The notes: a model not told the origin generated them from the letters alone. A stretch of DNA of 64,000 nt from Flavobacteria bacterium GWA2_35_26 (GCA_001800905.1 MGWH01000003.1:62001-126000), one strand, 5' to 3'. Positions 16,889 through 27,100 are shown, counted from the stretch's first letter. Translations and numbers: made by a program.

Positions 16889-17387
16889 TAGTTTATTTTT
16901 CAATCTTTTTAGATTTATTATATTACTTAGCCTACAAGTTATTGTGTTCAACAATATCAATTTGTTTGGTTTCATCAGTCCGTTCCCGTATATCTTGTTT
17001 ATCATTTTATATCCGGTAAATGGAAATAAATCGGGTTTATTAGTAGCTAGTTTTCTTTTGGGAATTATCCTAGATATGTTTAGCAACTCCGGAGGAATTC
17101 ATACCACAGCCAGTTTACTACTTGCTTATTTTAGACCCTCCATTTTTAAATTTGCTTTTGGTGTAAGTTACGAATACCAAACCATTAAACTAAATGATAC
17201 ACTAACTCCTGAACGTTTTTCATTTCTATTAGTTGCTGTAGTACTGCATCATTTAGTCTTATTTATTTTTGAAGCATTCCAATTCAGTCTGCTATGGGAT
17301 ATTTTAATTCGGACACTGCTTAGCAGCATTGTTACACTTATTATTTGTATCATTATTATCTACTTAATTAAGCCAAATAAGCGATGA
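16881..17387 (+). CDS. mreD: Rod shape-determining protein MreD
   Basis: 168 aa, mostly hydrophobic with about five membrane segments. Typical MreD content includes PFPYILFIILYPVNGNKS and SFLLGIILDMFSNSGGIHT. It is a membrane component of the elongasome. The identity rests mainly on length, topology and its place between mreC (8-bp overlap) and the PBP2 gene (4-bp overlap). Confidence 0.92.
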   Translation: MNSSLFFNLFRFIILLSLQVIVFNNINLFGFISPFPYILFIILYPVNGNKSGLLVASFLLGIILDMFSNSGGIHTTASLLLAYFRPSIFKFAFGVSYEYQTIKLNDTLTPERFSFLLVAVVLHHLVLFIFEAFQFSLLWDILIRTLLSSIVTLIICIIIIYLIKPNKR

Positions 17388-19333
17388 GAAAAGTATTGCT
17401 GCCTTCCTTAATCATTATTGCAGCATCCTTGCTGGTACTACGCATTTTTTATCTTCAAGTTATTGATGATTCATTCAAACTGAAATCAGATAACAACGCT
17501 ATTAAAATAAAATACGACTATCCCGAAAGAGGTTATATATATGATCGAAACGGAAAATTATTAGTTTCTAATCAAGCTTCTTATGATATCATGGTCATAC
17601 CACGTGAGATCAATAAATTAGACACAATAGAATTTTGTGCACTTCTTAATATTACTAAAGAAGACTTTATTAAAAAAATTGAAAAAGCCACGATCTATAG
17701 TCCAAGATTACCTTCAGTGTTCTTAACGCAATTAAACAAAATCGAATTTGCTGCTTTCCAAGAAAAAATTCGAAAATATGAAGGTTTTTATTTTCAAAAG
17801 CGTTCGCTACGCGATTATGAAGTGAACTATGGCGCAAATATTTTTGGCTTTATCACTCAGGTTAATGAAAATTTAATCGCTAAAAATCCGTACTACAATA
17901 GCGGAGATTTAATTGGAAAACAAGGGGTTGAAGAAAGTTACGAAGAAATATTACGTGGAATTAAAGGCGTAAAATACATTCAAAAGGACAAATACAATAG
18001 AGAAATTGGTTCTTTCAAAGAAGGAAAATACGATACTATTGCCGTGCAAGGAGAAGACATCAATCTAAGTATTGATGCTGAAATTCAGAAATACGGTGAA
18101 GAATTAATGATTAATAAACGCGGTGGAATTGTAGCTATCGAACCCAAAACGGGTGAAATATTAGCCTTGGTTACGGCTCCATCCTATGATCCTTCGATAT
18201 TAGTAGGTAGACAACGTTCTAAAAATTATACTCAATTATACCGCGATTCTATTGCTAAACCATTGTATGACAGAGGCCTTTTGGCTGAATACCCTCCTGG
18301 CTCTCCATTTAAAATTCTGACTGGTTTAGTGGCATTGCAAGAAGGCGTAATTAACGAACAAACTAGTGTAGCCTGTAATCATGGGTTCAGCTATGCCAGA
18401 GGTCGATTTATGAGATGTCACTGTCATGGTGGAATGTTGCAATTGCACAGAGGAATTTACGAATCTTGTAATGCGTTTTTCGGGACTTCCTACATGAAAA
18501 CTATTAATAAATATGTCAAACCAGGCTACGCGGTTGATGTATGGAGTAATCACGTTAAAAGTTTTGGACTTGGACAATTTATGGGTTATGATTTGCCAAC
18601 AGGTCGAAAAGGAAATATCCCCGATTCAAAAACATACAAACGAATTTATCCAAATGGTGGCTGGAGAAGTACTGCTATTGTATCCAATGCTATTGGCCAA
18701 GGTGAAGTTTTGATGACGCCAATCCAATTGGCCAATATGATGGCTACTATTGCCAATAAAGGATACTATTACACGCCTCATATCATTAAGAAAATAGAAG
18801 GTAAACCTATTGATAAAAAATTTACAACTAAACACGTAACCACAATAAATAAGAAATATTTCAAACCAATTATTGACGGATTATTTGATGTGTACAATTT
18901 AGGAACAGCTTACCATCTAAAAGTAGAAGGAATTGATATTTGTGGAAAAACGGGTACCGCTGAAAATTTTGCTAAAATTGGAGGAGTAAGAACTCAACTC
19001 GAAGATCACTCGATATTTGTAGCCTTTGCTCCTAAAAATAATCCTAAAATTGCCATAGCCGTAATGGTGGAAAATGGAGGTTATGGCGCAACCATAGCAG
19101 GTCCAATTGCCAGTTTAATGATTGAAAAATACCTAAGGAAAAAAATTACAAGAACTGACTTAGAGACGAGAATACTAAGCAAAAGCTTACAAGGGCAGTA
19201 TGCTAAATTGGGAGGACTTTCAGAAACTGTAAAAAGAGAAATGAGAAAACAAGACTCCATTGTTCAAAGTAAAACCAATCCCTCAAAAATTAATAAAGAC
19301 ACGGTTAAATCTATTAAAAAAGTTACACGTTAA
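17384..19333 (+). CDS. mrdA: Penicillin-binding protein 2 (elongasome transpeptidase)
   Basis: 649 aa. One N-terminal membrane anchor (about 4-24), a dimerisation/pedestal domain (about 40-220) and a transpeptidase domain. The SxxK motif is S307-P-F-K in PPGSPFKIL (more usually PGSTFK), SxN is SCN in YESCNAFFG, and KTG is in CGKTGTAENF. It cross-links peptidoglycan during elongation with RodA, encoded 2 bp downstream. The C-terminus carries a charged tail (about 615-649) beyond the domain. Confidence 0.96.
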   Translation: MRKVLLPSLIIIAASLLVLRIFYLQVIDDSFKLKSDNNAIKIKYDYPERGYIYDRNGKLLVSNQASYDIMVIPREINKLDTIEFCALLNITKEDFIKKIEKATIYSPRLPSVFLTQLNKIEFAAFQEKIRKYEGFYFQKRSLRDYEVNYGANIFGFITQVNENLIAKNPYYNSGDLIGKQGVEESYEEILRGIKGVKYIQKDKYNREIGSFKEGKYDTIAVQGEDINLSIDAEIQKYGEELMINKRGGIVAIEPKTGEILALVTAPSYDPSILVGRQRSKNYTQLYRDSIAKPLYDRGLLAEYPPGSPFKILTGLVALQEGVINEQTSVACNHGFSYARGRFMRCHCHGGMLQLHRGIYESCNAFFGTSYMKTINKYVKPGYAVDVWSNHVKSFGLGQFMGYDLPTGRKGNIPDSKTYKRIYPNGGWRSTAIVSNAIGQGEVLMTPIQLANMMATIANKGYYYTPHIIKKIEGKPIDKKFTTKHVTTINKKYFKPIIDGLFDVYNLGTAYHLKVEGIDICGKTGTAENFAKIGGVRTQLEDHSIFVAFAPKNNPKIAIAVMVENGGYGATIAGPIASLMIEKYLRKKITRTDLETRILSKSLQGQYAKLGGLSETVKREMRKQDSIVQSKTNPSKINKDTVKSIKKVTR

Positions 19334-19335
19334 GA

Positions 19336-20571
19336 ATGAAAAATCAAAGTATAACTAATAATATTGACTGGAGTTCCGTAGTAATTTATGGCCTACTTGT
19401 CTTACTAGGATGGTTGAATATTTATTCTTCTTCATTATCTTCTATGGAAGGTACTTCTGAAAAGCAATTTTTATTTATCGCACTCACCATCCCACTAATA
19501 TTTATCGTTCTATTTGTAGACGGAAAGTTTTATGAAAAATACGCCTCCATTATTTATGGAATTTCTTTACTATCACTAATTGGGCTTTTTGCTTTTGGAA
19601 AAACAATTGCTGGGCAACGATGCTGGTATGGATTTGGTAGTTTTACCTTACAACCCTCAGAATTTGCAAAAGCAGCAACCGCTTTGGCTTTAGCCAAATA
19701 TTTAAGTGACACACAGATTAATCTTTCATTCACCAATAGGCAAATTCAAGCTTTAGCCATTGTGTTTTTACCCGTATTATTAATATTACCTCAGCCCGAT
19801 CCAGGAAGCGCATTAATTTACAGTGCTTTCTTTTTAGTTCTATACCGCGAAGGTTTGCCTTCTTGGTACATTTGGACAGGTTTTTCAGCTATTCTACTAT
19901 TTGTCCTCTCCTTACTTTTACAACCGCAATACGTAATTCTGTTGGCCTTATTGGTGATTGTAATTGTACATATAAAATCCCGTTTAGCTGATCGAAATAT
20001 AGTGCTTAGTGCTATTTTATTCGCATTAATTTCTGGATTCGTATTGTCTGTAAATTATGTGTTTACGAATGTATTCAAACAACACCATAGAGATCGTTTC
20101 AATATTTTATTAGGTAAAACAGTCGATATGAAAGGTATTGGGTATAATACCAATCAATCTGAAATCGCTATTGGTTCTGGCGGATTTTTTGGAAAAGGTT
20201 TCCTTGAAGGAACCCAAACCAAAGGTGGTTTTGTCCCAGAGCAACATACCGATTATATTTTCACAACAGTAGGTGAAGAATGGGGATTTTTAGGTTCATT
20301 AGTGGTTATTGCGCTATTTGTAACCTTGTTACTGCGTATAATTTACCTTGCCGAAAGACAAAAAACTAAATTCAGCCGTGTTTATGGCTATTGTGTAGCC
20401 GGAATCTTATTCATCCACTTTTTTGTTAATATTGCTATGGTAGTAGGTATTTTTCCAACAATTGGTGTGCCTCTACCCTTCTTTTCATATGGAGGATCCG
20501 GCTTATGGGGATTCACGATTTTACTATTTATCTTCTTAAAAATGGATGCCAATAAAGTGAATGAATGGTAA
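19336..20571 (+). CDS. rodA: Peptidoglycan glycosyltransferase RodA (SEDS family)
   Basis: 411 aa with about ten membrane segments. SEDS motifs include the QPSEFAKAATALALAKYL helix, LPQPDPGSALIYSAFFLVLY (the DPGSA motif), FVPEQHTDYIFTTVGEEWGF and GVPLPFFSYGGSGLWGF. It polymerises lipid II as the partner of PBP2. It is the last gene of the operon and is followed by a strong terminator. Confidence 0.97.
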   Translation: MKNQSITNNIDWSSVVIYGLLVLLGWLNIYSSSLSSMEGTSEKQFLFIALTIPLIFIVLFVDGKFYEKYASIIYGISLLSLIGLFAFGKTIAGQRCWYGFGSFTLQPSEFAKAATALALAKYLSDTQINLSFTNRQIQALAIVFLPVLLILPQPDPGSALIYSAFFLVLYREGLPSWYIWTGFSAILLFVLSLLLQPQYVILLALLVIVIVHIKSRLADRNIVLSAILFALISGFVLSVNYVFTNVFKQHHRDRFNILLGKTVDMKGIGYNTNQSEIAIGSGGFFGKGFLEGTQTKGGFVPEQHTDYIFTTVGEEWGFLGSLVVIALFVTLLLRIIYLAERQKTKFSRVYGYCVAGILFIHFFVNIAMVVGIFPTIGVPLPFFSYGGSGLWGFTILLFIFLKMDANKVNEW

Positions 20572-20587
20572 TTTACTTCGAATACTA

Positions 20588-20627
20588 TACAAAAAAAACG
20601 CCTCCAAATAGAGGCGTTTTTTTTGTA
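20588..20627. terminator. Strong bidirectional terminator between rodA and the convergent protease gene
   Basis: A 14-bp stem of an A tract plus CGCCTC (20591-20604) pairs with GAGGCG plus a T tract (20611-20624), loop CAAATA, extended outward by three more pairs. The A and T tracts on the two sides let it stop transcripts from both directions. Confidence 0.9.
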
Positions 20628-20639
20628 GTATGAACTGAT

Positions 20640-22904
20640 TTACGATTTAACTAAAGGATTCGTTTTTAGTTTAGGCGTTATCGGTTTTTTAATCACTTTT
20701 TTGGTTTGTAAATCTTCCAAAACATTTAACGCTTCTTCTACATAAATATCTTTAGCTAATTGCTCGTGCCAACGTTCCCTTTTCTCTTTTAGTGTGGCAT
20801 CTTTACTCATTGCTTCCATTTCATAAGGCAATGATTTGAAACTAAAACTATTTTTATAATTCTGTAAGGGTTTGTATTTTTTAGCTTTTTCTTCAATTTG
20901 CTTTTGAGCCATTTTGAATTTTTCTATGTTCAAGCTGTATTCATAATCGTTACTACGACTATCAATCCATTTTGCATTATCTTCTACCAATTGGAACTGT
21001 TGATTTTGTGCAATCCTGTTTTTGCTATTAGCAATAGCTTGATTGAAATTTTTAGAATTATTCCAAAGAGCATACTGAGCAGGATCGATTTTATCCCAAG
21101 GCATCGCATTGTGCATATCTCTTTCACCCATTTTTAAATACGCATAACGATCCGGCATCACCACATCGCTACTTACTCCTTCTAATTGAGTCGAACCCCC
21201 ATTAATTCTATAAAATTTTTGAGTAGTAGTTTTCAAGGCGCCTAAATCACCAACCGAACTACTTCGCACAAATTGGTTCAAATCAATTACATTTTGTACT
21301 GTTCCCTTACCATAGGTTTGTTTGCTTCCAATAATGATTCCGCGTTTGTAATCTTGAATGGCAGCAGCCAATATTTCAGAAGCCGAAGCAGAAAAACTAT
21401 TGACCATGATAACCAACGGACCATCCCACTCTATTTTTTTATCACGATCGTATAACACTTCTTTTCTTTTACCCGCAGATTTAATTTGGACAATTGGTCC
21501 CTCTTCAATAAATAAACCTGCAATATCAACTACTGTTGAAAGGGAACCACCACCATCATCACGAACATCCAATGCGATACCACTTACGCCTTCTTTTTTC
21601 AATCTGGCTACTTCTAAAGCGATATCTTTTCCAGCATCTCTACCCTCTCGATTTTCAAAATCTATGTAGAACTTCGGCAAATAAATAACTCCATATTTTA
21701 GTCCATTTTTCTCGACAATACTGGATTTAGCATAGGTTTCTTCAATTTCAACAATATCTCTAATAATTGAAATTACTTTGATAGTTCCGTCAACTTTCTT
21801 AACTGTTAATCGTACTTCAGTTCCTTTAGTTCCTTTGATTTTCTTCACCACATCATCCAAACGCATTCCGACTACATCAATTGGCTCTTGATTCCCTTGA
21901 GCTACTTTTATAACAATATCTCCTGCTTCCAATTGTTTCCCTCTCCATGCTGGTCCTCCAGAAATCAATTCCGAGATCTCCGTATAATCATTTTTCTTTT
22001 GCAAACGCGCGCCAATACCCTCTAGTTTACCACTCATACTTACATCAAAACGCTCTTTTTCTTCAGCTGCCAAATAATTAGTATGCGGATCAAAACGACC
22101 CGTAACCGAATTCAAATACACAGAAAAATAGTCATTTCTTGTCAAATCTTTAATAAAACCAAAATATTCATCTAATGATTTTAAAGAACTTTCTCTGGTC
22201 TCTTTTTCTAATTCTTCAAAAGTCTTGATCTTTACTTTTTCAGTTAAAGCCGCCTTTTTAGTATCGGTGATTGTTTCTTGTAAACCGTTATCTACATTTA
22301 AAGGTGCAGTTGCTTCCTTCAAGTCTTTGTCAATTTTGCCGTTACTCTCTTGTATCTCCAAACGATCTACTAAAGAAGATAAGGTAGATAATTTGATTTG
22401 CTTGCGCCATCTTTCGTTAAGTTCCGTTGTGTTTTTAGCATACGGCATTTTTTCGTAATCCGTATTAAAAGATTCATCCACTTTATAATCAAACGGTTTA
22501 TCCAAAACGGACTTATAAATGGACTTGCTTTCATCTATACGTTGCATCAAACGGGTATAAGTCAAATCAAAAAACGTCAAATCTTTATTCAACAATTGAT
22601 CGTCCAATTCCAATTCGTACTTGGAAAACTCATCGATATCGGCTTGCAAAAAGAATCTTTTGGATGGATCTAAAGCTTCGATATAATCTTTGTAAACGCC
22701 TTTTGAAAATTCGTCATCCATTGTTGCTGGATTGTAATGTCCTTTTTCTAAAACAAAAGTCAATAACTCAATCAGCAACTTATCTTTCTCTGGATCAGAA
22801 GTTGTAGTAAAATTAGATTTAAAAGCGAGTAAGGATAAGGATACAAAGGTGACTACTAATAGTAGTTTATAATTTCTTTTCATAAAGTTCATAATGGTAT
22901 TCAT
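20640..22904 (-). CDS. prc: Carboxy-terminal (tail-specific) processing protease, S41A
   Basis: 754 aa, the long Tsp/Prc class. A signal anchor lies near the start. An N-terminal helical region runs to about 270, then a PDZ domain (MSGKLEGIGARLQKK to VRLTVKKVDG), then the S41 protease core with DVRDDGGGSL, the nucleophile serine in VNSFSASASEI and the lysine in SKQTYGKGTVQNV, and a C-terminal DUF3340-like region. It degrades or trims periplasmic proteins from the C-terminus. ATGs at 22892 and 22883 are alternative starts; the latter (MKRNYKLLLVV) gives a cleaner signal peptide. Confidence 0.94.
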   Translation of the reverse strand: MNTIMNFMKRNYKLLLVVTFVSLSLLAFKSNFTTTSDPEKDKLLIELLTFVLEKGHYNPATMDDEFSKGVYKDYIEALDPSKRFFLQADIDEFSKYELELDDQLLNKDLTFFDLTYTRLMQRIDESKSIYKSVLDKPFDYKVDESFNTDYEKMPYAKNTTELNERWRKQIKLSTLSSLVDRLEIQESNGKIDKDLKEATAPLNVDNGLQETITDTKKAALTEKVKIKTFEELEKETRESSLKSLDEYFGFIKDLTRNDYFSVYLNSVTGRFDPHTNYLAAEEKERFDVSMSGKLEGIGARLQKKNDYTEISELISGGPAWRGKQLEAGDIVIKVAQGNQEPIDVVGMRLDDVVKKIKGTKGTEVRLTVKKVDGTIKVISIIRDIVEIEETYAKSSIVEKNGLKYGVIYLPKFYIDFENREGRDAGKDIALEVARLKKEGVSGIALDVRDDGGGSLSTVVDIAGLFIEEGPIVQIKSAGKRKEVLYDRDKKIEWDGPLVIMVNSFSASASEILAAAIQDYKRGIIIGSKQTYGKGTVQNVIDLNQFVRSSSVGDLGALKTTTQKFYRINGGSTQLEGVSSDVVMPDRYAYLKMGERDMHNAMPWDKIDPAQYALWNNSKNFNQAIANSKNRIAQNQQFQLVEDNAKWIDSRSNDYEYSLNIEKFKMAQKQIEEKAKKYKPLQNYKNSFSFKSLPYEMEAMSKDATLKEKRERWHEQLAKDIYVEEALNVLEDLQTKKVIKKPITPKLKTNPLVKS

Positions 22905-23043
22905 CCAGTTTTTTGTCTAAATTACAGCAAAAGTTATTTCAACAATGATACGGTGTACTTAATTTTTTGTTAAAGATATAAAATTGTTCTTTTTGGCAAA
23001 GATTAAATGGACTAAGTTGGGATATTTTGTTTTTCTTTGTTCC

Positions 23044-23051
23044 TAATTTTG
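23044..23051 (+). promoter_or_regulatory. Predicted promoter -7 box for the small membrane protein/lpxB unit
   Basis: TAATTTTG fits TAnnTTTG, 37 bp before the TTG start at 23089. A TTG at 23017-23019 is 24 bp upstream, marginally long for the -33 element. Confidence 0.45.
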
Positions 23052-23088
23052 GATACAATTTATAGCTAACACTAATTATAAAACCCTT

Positions 23089-23364
23089 TTGAAAAATAAA
23101 ATAGAAGTACTACTTGGATTTATTATTGGAATAATCACCAGCGTTTTTGGTTGTTTTTTATTTATTCTGTTATTTACGAAATTTACATTTTTTGCCGGAA
23201 TTGAATTAATGCAAGCAGAAGGTAAATTGGGTAAAATTATCACATTGGGTACCGTATTGGATTTAGGTGTTTTTTGGACGCTATTAAAATTAAATAAAGA
23301 ATTTATGGCACGCGGTGTAATTTTGGCGGTGATACTACTTACATTAATTACCGTGTTGATTTAA
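23089..23364 (+). CDS. Small conserved-type membrane protein of unknown function
   Basis: 91 aa beginning at TTG. About three hydrophobic segments are visible: residues 7-32 (LLGFIIGIITSVFGCFLFIL), about 48-64, and 76-91. A short polar stretch with MQAEGKLGK separates the first two. No family was recognised. Its stop lies 22 bp before lpxB and both share the upstream promoter, so a link with the envelope is possible but unproven. The TTG start is likely, as KNKIEVLLG leads straight into the first membrane segment. Confidence 0.68.
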   Translation: MKNKIEVLLGFIIGIITSVFGCFLFILLFTKFTFFAGIELMQAEGKLGKIITLGTVLDLGVFWTLLKLNKEFMARGVILAVILLTLITVLI

Positions 23365-23386
23365 CATAGCACAATAGCTCGTTACA

Positions 23387-24499
23387 ATGAAATATTACAT
23401 TATTGCAGGAGAAGCCTCGGGAGATTTACACGGAGCTAATATAATGAAAGCCTTATACCAAGAAGATCCAACAGCCGAGATTCGTTTTTGGGGTGGCGAC
23501 TTAATGCAATCTGTTGGCGGCACTTTGGTAAAACATTACAAAGAACTTGCTTTCATGGGTTTTATTGAAGTGGTATTCAATCTAAAAACCATTTTAAATA
23601 ATATCAAAATTGCCAAAAAAGACATTCTTGAATTCCAACCGGATGTCATCATTTTTATTGATTATCCAGGATTTAATTTGCGCATTGCCAAATGGGCAAA
23701 AACCTTGAACATCAAAACCCACTATTATATATCACCTCAAATTTGGGCTTGGAAAGAAAACAGAATCACTGACATCAAACGTGATGTGGACCAGATGTAT
23801 GTGATTTTGCCTTTTGAAAAAGCATTTTACGAAAACAAACATCACTATCCTGTACATTTTGTTGGACATCCTTTAATTGATGCCATTCACAACCAACCCA
23901 AAGTCGACAATGCTATTTTTAGAAAAGAAAATCAATTAAACGACCAACCCATTATTGCTATTTTACCGGGTAGCCGAAAACAAGAAATTACCAAAATGCT
24001 CTCTGTTATGTTGAGTGTTGTCAAAGATTTTCCGGACTACCAATTTGTGATTGCGGGTGCGCCAAGTCAGGATTTTTCTTTTTATGAAAAATTCATAACC
24101 AATGACAATATTAAATTCATCTCGAATAAAACGTATTCCTTATTGCAAATTGCCACAGCCGCTTTAGTAACCTCTGGAACAGCTACTTTAGAAACAGCAC
24201 TTTTTAAAGTTCCCGAAGTCGTGTGCTACAAAGGAAGTTGGGTTTCGTACCAAATTGCCAAACGCATCATTACCTTAAAATACATTTCGTTAGTAAACCT
24301 TATCATGGATAAAGAAGTCGTAACCGAATTAATTCAAGACGACTGCACTACAGTTCGCATCAAAGAAGAATTAGCTAAAATTCTGGACCAACATCATCGT
24401 GACCAGCTAATTGACCAATATGACCAATTAGAACAGCAATTGGGAGGTATTGGTGCCAGTCAAAAAACGGCGCAGTTAATTGTAGCAAGTTTAAAGTAA
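23387..24499 (+). CDS. lpxB: Lipid-A-disaccharide synthase
   Basis: 370 aa GT19 glycosyltransferase. YYIIAGEASGDLHGANIM at the start, FWGGDLMQSVGG, FIDYPGFNLRIAKWAK, YYISPQIWAWKENR and AILPGSRKQEI are all diagnostic LpxB segments, with TSGTATLETALFKVPEVVCY near the C-terminus. It condenses UDP-2,3-diacylglucosamine with lipid X at the inner membrane. A terminator follows. Confidence 0.97.
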   Translation: MKYYIIAGEASGDLHGANIMKALYQEDPTAEIRFWGGDLMQSVGGTLVKHYKELAFMGFIEVVFNLKTILNNIKIAKKDILEFQPDVIIFIDYPGFNLRIAKWAKTLNIKTHYYISPQIWAWKENRITDIKRDVDQMYVILPFEKAFYENKHHYPVHFVGHPLIDAIHNQPKVDNAIFRKENQLNDQPIIAILPGSRKQEITKMLSVMLSVVKDFPDYQFVIAGAPSQDFSFYEKFITNDNIKFISNKTYSLLQIATAALVTSGTATLETALFKVPEVVCYKGSWVSYQIAKRIITLKYISLVNLIMDKEVVTELIQDDCTTVRIKEELAKILDQHHRDQLIDQYDQLEQQLGGIGASQKTAQLIVASLK

Positions 24500-24516
24500 T
24501 TATAAATTGTAAATCC

Positions 24517-24559
24517 ATAAAGCTTCCTATCTTTTGAAGACAGGAAGCTTTATTATTTT
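24517..24559 (+). terminator. Terminator of lpxB
   Basis: A 12-bp perfect stem, ATAAAGCTTCCT (24517-24528) with AGGAAGCTTTAT (24542-24553), is followed by a T-rich run. It lies between lpxB and the start of comEC. Confidence 0.8.
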
Positions 24560-24596
24560 AACACCTCTCGTTTGTAAATTTTTGTATTTTAGTACA

Positions 24597-26633
24597 ATGA
24601 AAGTTTTGCAATTCCCCCTAGCAAGAGTTACATTGGTTTTTAGCATCGGTATTGTTATAGCCTATTTGGTGCAACCGAGTCCCATTCTTGTATTCTCGTC
24701 CTTATTTATAGCTGCCTTGTTTTCAGGTGTCGCTTATTTTTGGTCTACCCAAAAACCCCTTCACAATCGTTATTTTGGTCTAACTATTTTCGTACTTGCC
24801 TTTGCTATTGGTATGAGTACTCAAACGATTCACACAGACTCTTATCAAAAAAATCATTTTACTCAACTTCCGAACATTTTTGAGCAACAGCATACCTTTA
24901 CCATTGTCCTAAAAGAAAAATTAAAAAGTACTGCAATTAATCAAAGGTATGTAGCTTTAGTTAACCAAATTGACACAGCTAAATGCTCCGGAAAAATAGT
25001 GTTCAACATTAATAAAGACAGTTTACATAATTCATTTATCATTGGTAACCGACTTCAAATTCAAGGGAGTTTATATCCCAACATGATACCTAAAAATCCA
25101 TTTCAATTTGATTATGGTACTTATTTAAAAAACAAACAAATCTACGGGCAGCTCTATGCCGATGCGACTCAAATCAAAGTAAGTTTTCAAATTGAAAAAG
25201 ATATCTGGTTTTATGCAGCTCAAATTCGGAATTCCATCATTGACAATTTAAAGAAAGATGGCTTCAACACTACAGAATTGAATGTAGCTCTAGCCTTACT
25301 TCTAGGTCAACAACAAGACATTGACCCCGACATTATTCAAGATTATCAATATGCTGGAGCAGTGCACATTTTGTCTGTTTCAGGCTTGCACATTGGATTC
25401 ATTTTATTATTTGTCACTTTTATTCTGAAACCTATACCCAACAACAAAAAAGGTTCTTTGTTAAAGTTGATTGTCATATTGTGTTCGCTTTGGTTGTTTG
25501 GAATAGTAGCAGGTTTAGCACCTTCGGTAGTACGATCTGTGACGATGTTTTCATTTGTAGCCATAGGACAACACCTTCGTAGAAGTGTTAATATGTACCA
25601 CACTTTATTAGTCTCCATTTTACTTATTTTATTAGTACAACCAGAGTTTCTATTTGATGTGGGATTTCAATTAAGTTATTTGGCGCTATTTTTTATTTTG
25701 TGGTTACATCCACTATTATCTCGTCTGTGGGAGCCAAAAAACAAAATCTCAAAATACATCTGGGAGATACTCAGTGTTTCATTTGCCGCTCAAATTGGCA
25801 CCCTCCCTTTGAGTTTGTATTATTTTTATCAATTTCCGGGTCTGTTTTTTATAACCAATTTGGTTATCATTCCCCTAACAGGGTTCATCATGGGTTTAGG
25901 AGTAGTAGTGATGGTATTAGCTTATGTTGACCTATGTCCTTACTTCTTATCTAAAACACTAGAATGGAGTTTATTTGTAATTGACAAAATCATCCATACC
26001 ATTGCATCTTTTGAACAATTTATTTTTAAAGATATTCCGTTTACGATGGCCTTTCTGTTGAGTATTTATGCAGTAATTATTGCTGTGATTTTTTGGTTTA
26101 AAAAGCCACTCCCACAACGCTTGATAGCAGTATTACTTTCTGTAATTGGCTTACAAATTGCATTTTTATGCAACAAATGGTCAACAGAGCACCAACAAGA
26201 ATGGATTGTATTCAATTCGAAAAAAACCACTTTAATTGCCGAACGTAATGGCAAAGCGGTTACGCTTTATGCGAATGATAGTTTACTTAAAATTGGCACA
26301 AAGAACTTCACTCTTAATAACTATTTAATGGGAAATTTTAGTCATTTGGCTGCAGCCAAAAAAATTAAAAACACTGCATTTTTTAAAGGCTATACCATTC
26401 TTATTTTGGATAGCACGGGAATATATCCTAAACAGCAACAAGCAGATATCTTAGTTCTTACTCAATCGCCTAAAGTAAACTTAGAACGACTTATTCAAAG
26501 TTCACATCCTAAAGCCATTGTTGCTGATGCTTCCAATTATAAATCCTTTCAAGAAAGATGGAAAGCTAGTTGCTTAAAAACAAAAATCCCTTTTCACTCC
26601 ACAAGCGAAAAGGGATATTATGTATTGAATTAA
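24597..26633 (+). CDS. comEC: ComEC/Rec2-type competence membrane protein
   Basis: 678 aa from ATG 24597. A longer frame opening at TTG 24534 begins inside the lpxB terminator and is rejected. Two membrane segments and a DUF4131-like soluble region (about 80-210) precede the Competence domain, with VHILSVSGLHIGF (the ComEC signature) and about eight further membrane segments. The C-terminus (about 520-678) resembles a truncated beta-lactamase-like tail but shows no HxHxDH motif. ComEC forms the DNA-uptake channel. Its stop lies 5 bp from the convergent thioredoxin gene. Confidence 0.9.
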   Translation: MKVLQFPLARVTLVFSIGIVIAYLVQPSPILVFSSLFIAALFSGVAYFWSTQKPLHNRYFGLTIFVLAFAIGMSTQTIHTDSYQKNHFTQLPNIFEQQHTFTIVLKEKLKSTAINQRYVALVNQIDTAKCSGKIVFNINKDSLHNSFIIGNRLQIQGSLYPNMIPKNPFQFDYGTYLKNKQIYGQLYADATQIKVSFQIEKDIWFYAAQIRNSIIDNLKKDGFNTTELNVALALLLGQQQDIDPDIIQDYQYAGAVHILSVSGLHIGFILLFVTFILKPIPNNKKGSLLKLIVILCSLWLFGIVAGLAPSVVRSVTMFSFVAIGQHLRRSVNMYHTLLVSILLILLVQPEFLFDVGFQLSYLALFFILWLHPLLSRLWEPKNKISKYIWEILSVSFAAQIGTLPLSLYYFYQFPGLFFITNLVIIPLTGFIMGLGVVVMVLAYVDLCPYFLSKTLEWSLFVIDKIIHTIASFEQFIFKDIPFTMAFLLSIYAVIIAVIFWFKKPLPQRLIAVLLSVIGLQIAFLCNKWSTEHQQEWIVFNSKKTTLIAERNGKAVTLYANDSLLKIGTKNFTLNNYLMGNFSHLAAAKKIKNTAFFKGYTILILDSTGIYPKQQQADILVLTQSPKVNLERLIQSSHPKAIVADASNYKSFQERWKASCLKTKIPFHSTSEKGYYVLN

Positions 26634-26638
26634 ATCCT

Positions 26639-27100
26639 TTATTTTTTCTTTAAAATACCATTAGCAACGCCCAACCAAGCAGAAGGTCCTCCTGAAACAT
26701 ATCCGGTATTTCCTAAAGATTTAAAATTGATTTTTCCTTTGGTCTCTGTAACCGTAGCAAAATGAACAGTTGGATAACCTTGGATTGCGAAAATTTGTTG
26801 CAACTGACTATTTTGTTGTTTGATTTCATTAGTCTGAGGTTTACTTCTTGGATAATCCAATTCAACTAATACCACATTTTGTTTTGCCCAACTAGCAAAC
26901 TCTGGTGTTTTCAAAACTTCTTTTTGCAAACGAATACACCAACCACACCAGTCACTACCTGTAAAAAATAACAACATTGGTTTTTTAGTTTTCTTAGAAA
27001 CTTCAATAGCTTTATTGACATTAGTTTCCCAATACAATTCTTGTGCTTGTAAGGAAACTGTTCCCAAAACAAATACGAAAGCGATAATTATTTTTTTCAT
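26639..27100 (-). CDS. Secreted thioredoxin-family protein
   Basis: 153 aa with a signal peptide ending near residue 20 (SLQAQE). The thioredoxin fold carries a CxxC active site, C52-G-W-C55, in FTGSDWCGWCIRL, of the Thioredoxin_7/DsbD-gamma type. It is likely a periplasmic thiol oxidoreductase. It follows the POT transporter gene on the same strand but has its own promoter box in the 39-bp gap. No substrate can be read from the sequence. Confidence 0.88.
   Translation of the reverse strand: MKKIIIAFVFVLGTVSLQAQELYWETNVNKAIEVSKKTKKPMLLFFTGSDWCGWCIRLQKEVLKTPEFASWAKQNVVLVELDYPRSKPQTNEIKQQNSQLQQIFAIQGYPTVHFATVTETKGKINFKSLGNTGYVSGGPSAWLGVANGILKKK

Noticed and set aside
24534-24596. Extended N-terminus for ComEC starting at a TTG
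   Set aside because: The TTG lies in the loop of the lpxB terminator, and the extra residues are not membrane- or signal-like. ATG 24597 begins a typical ComEC N-terminus.
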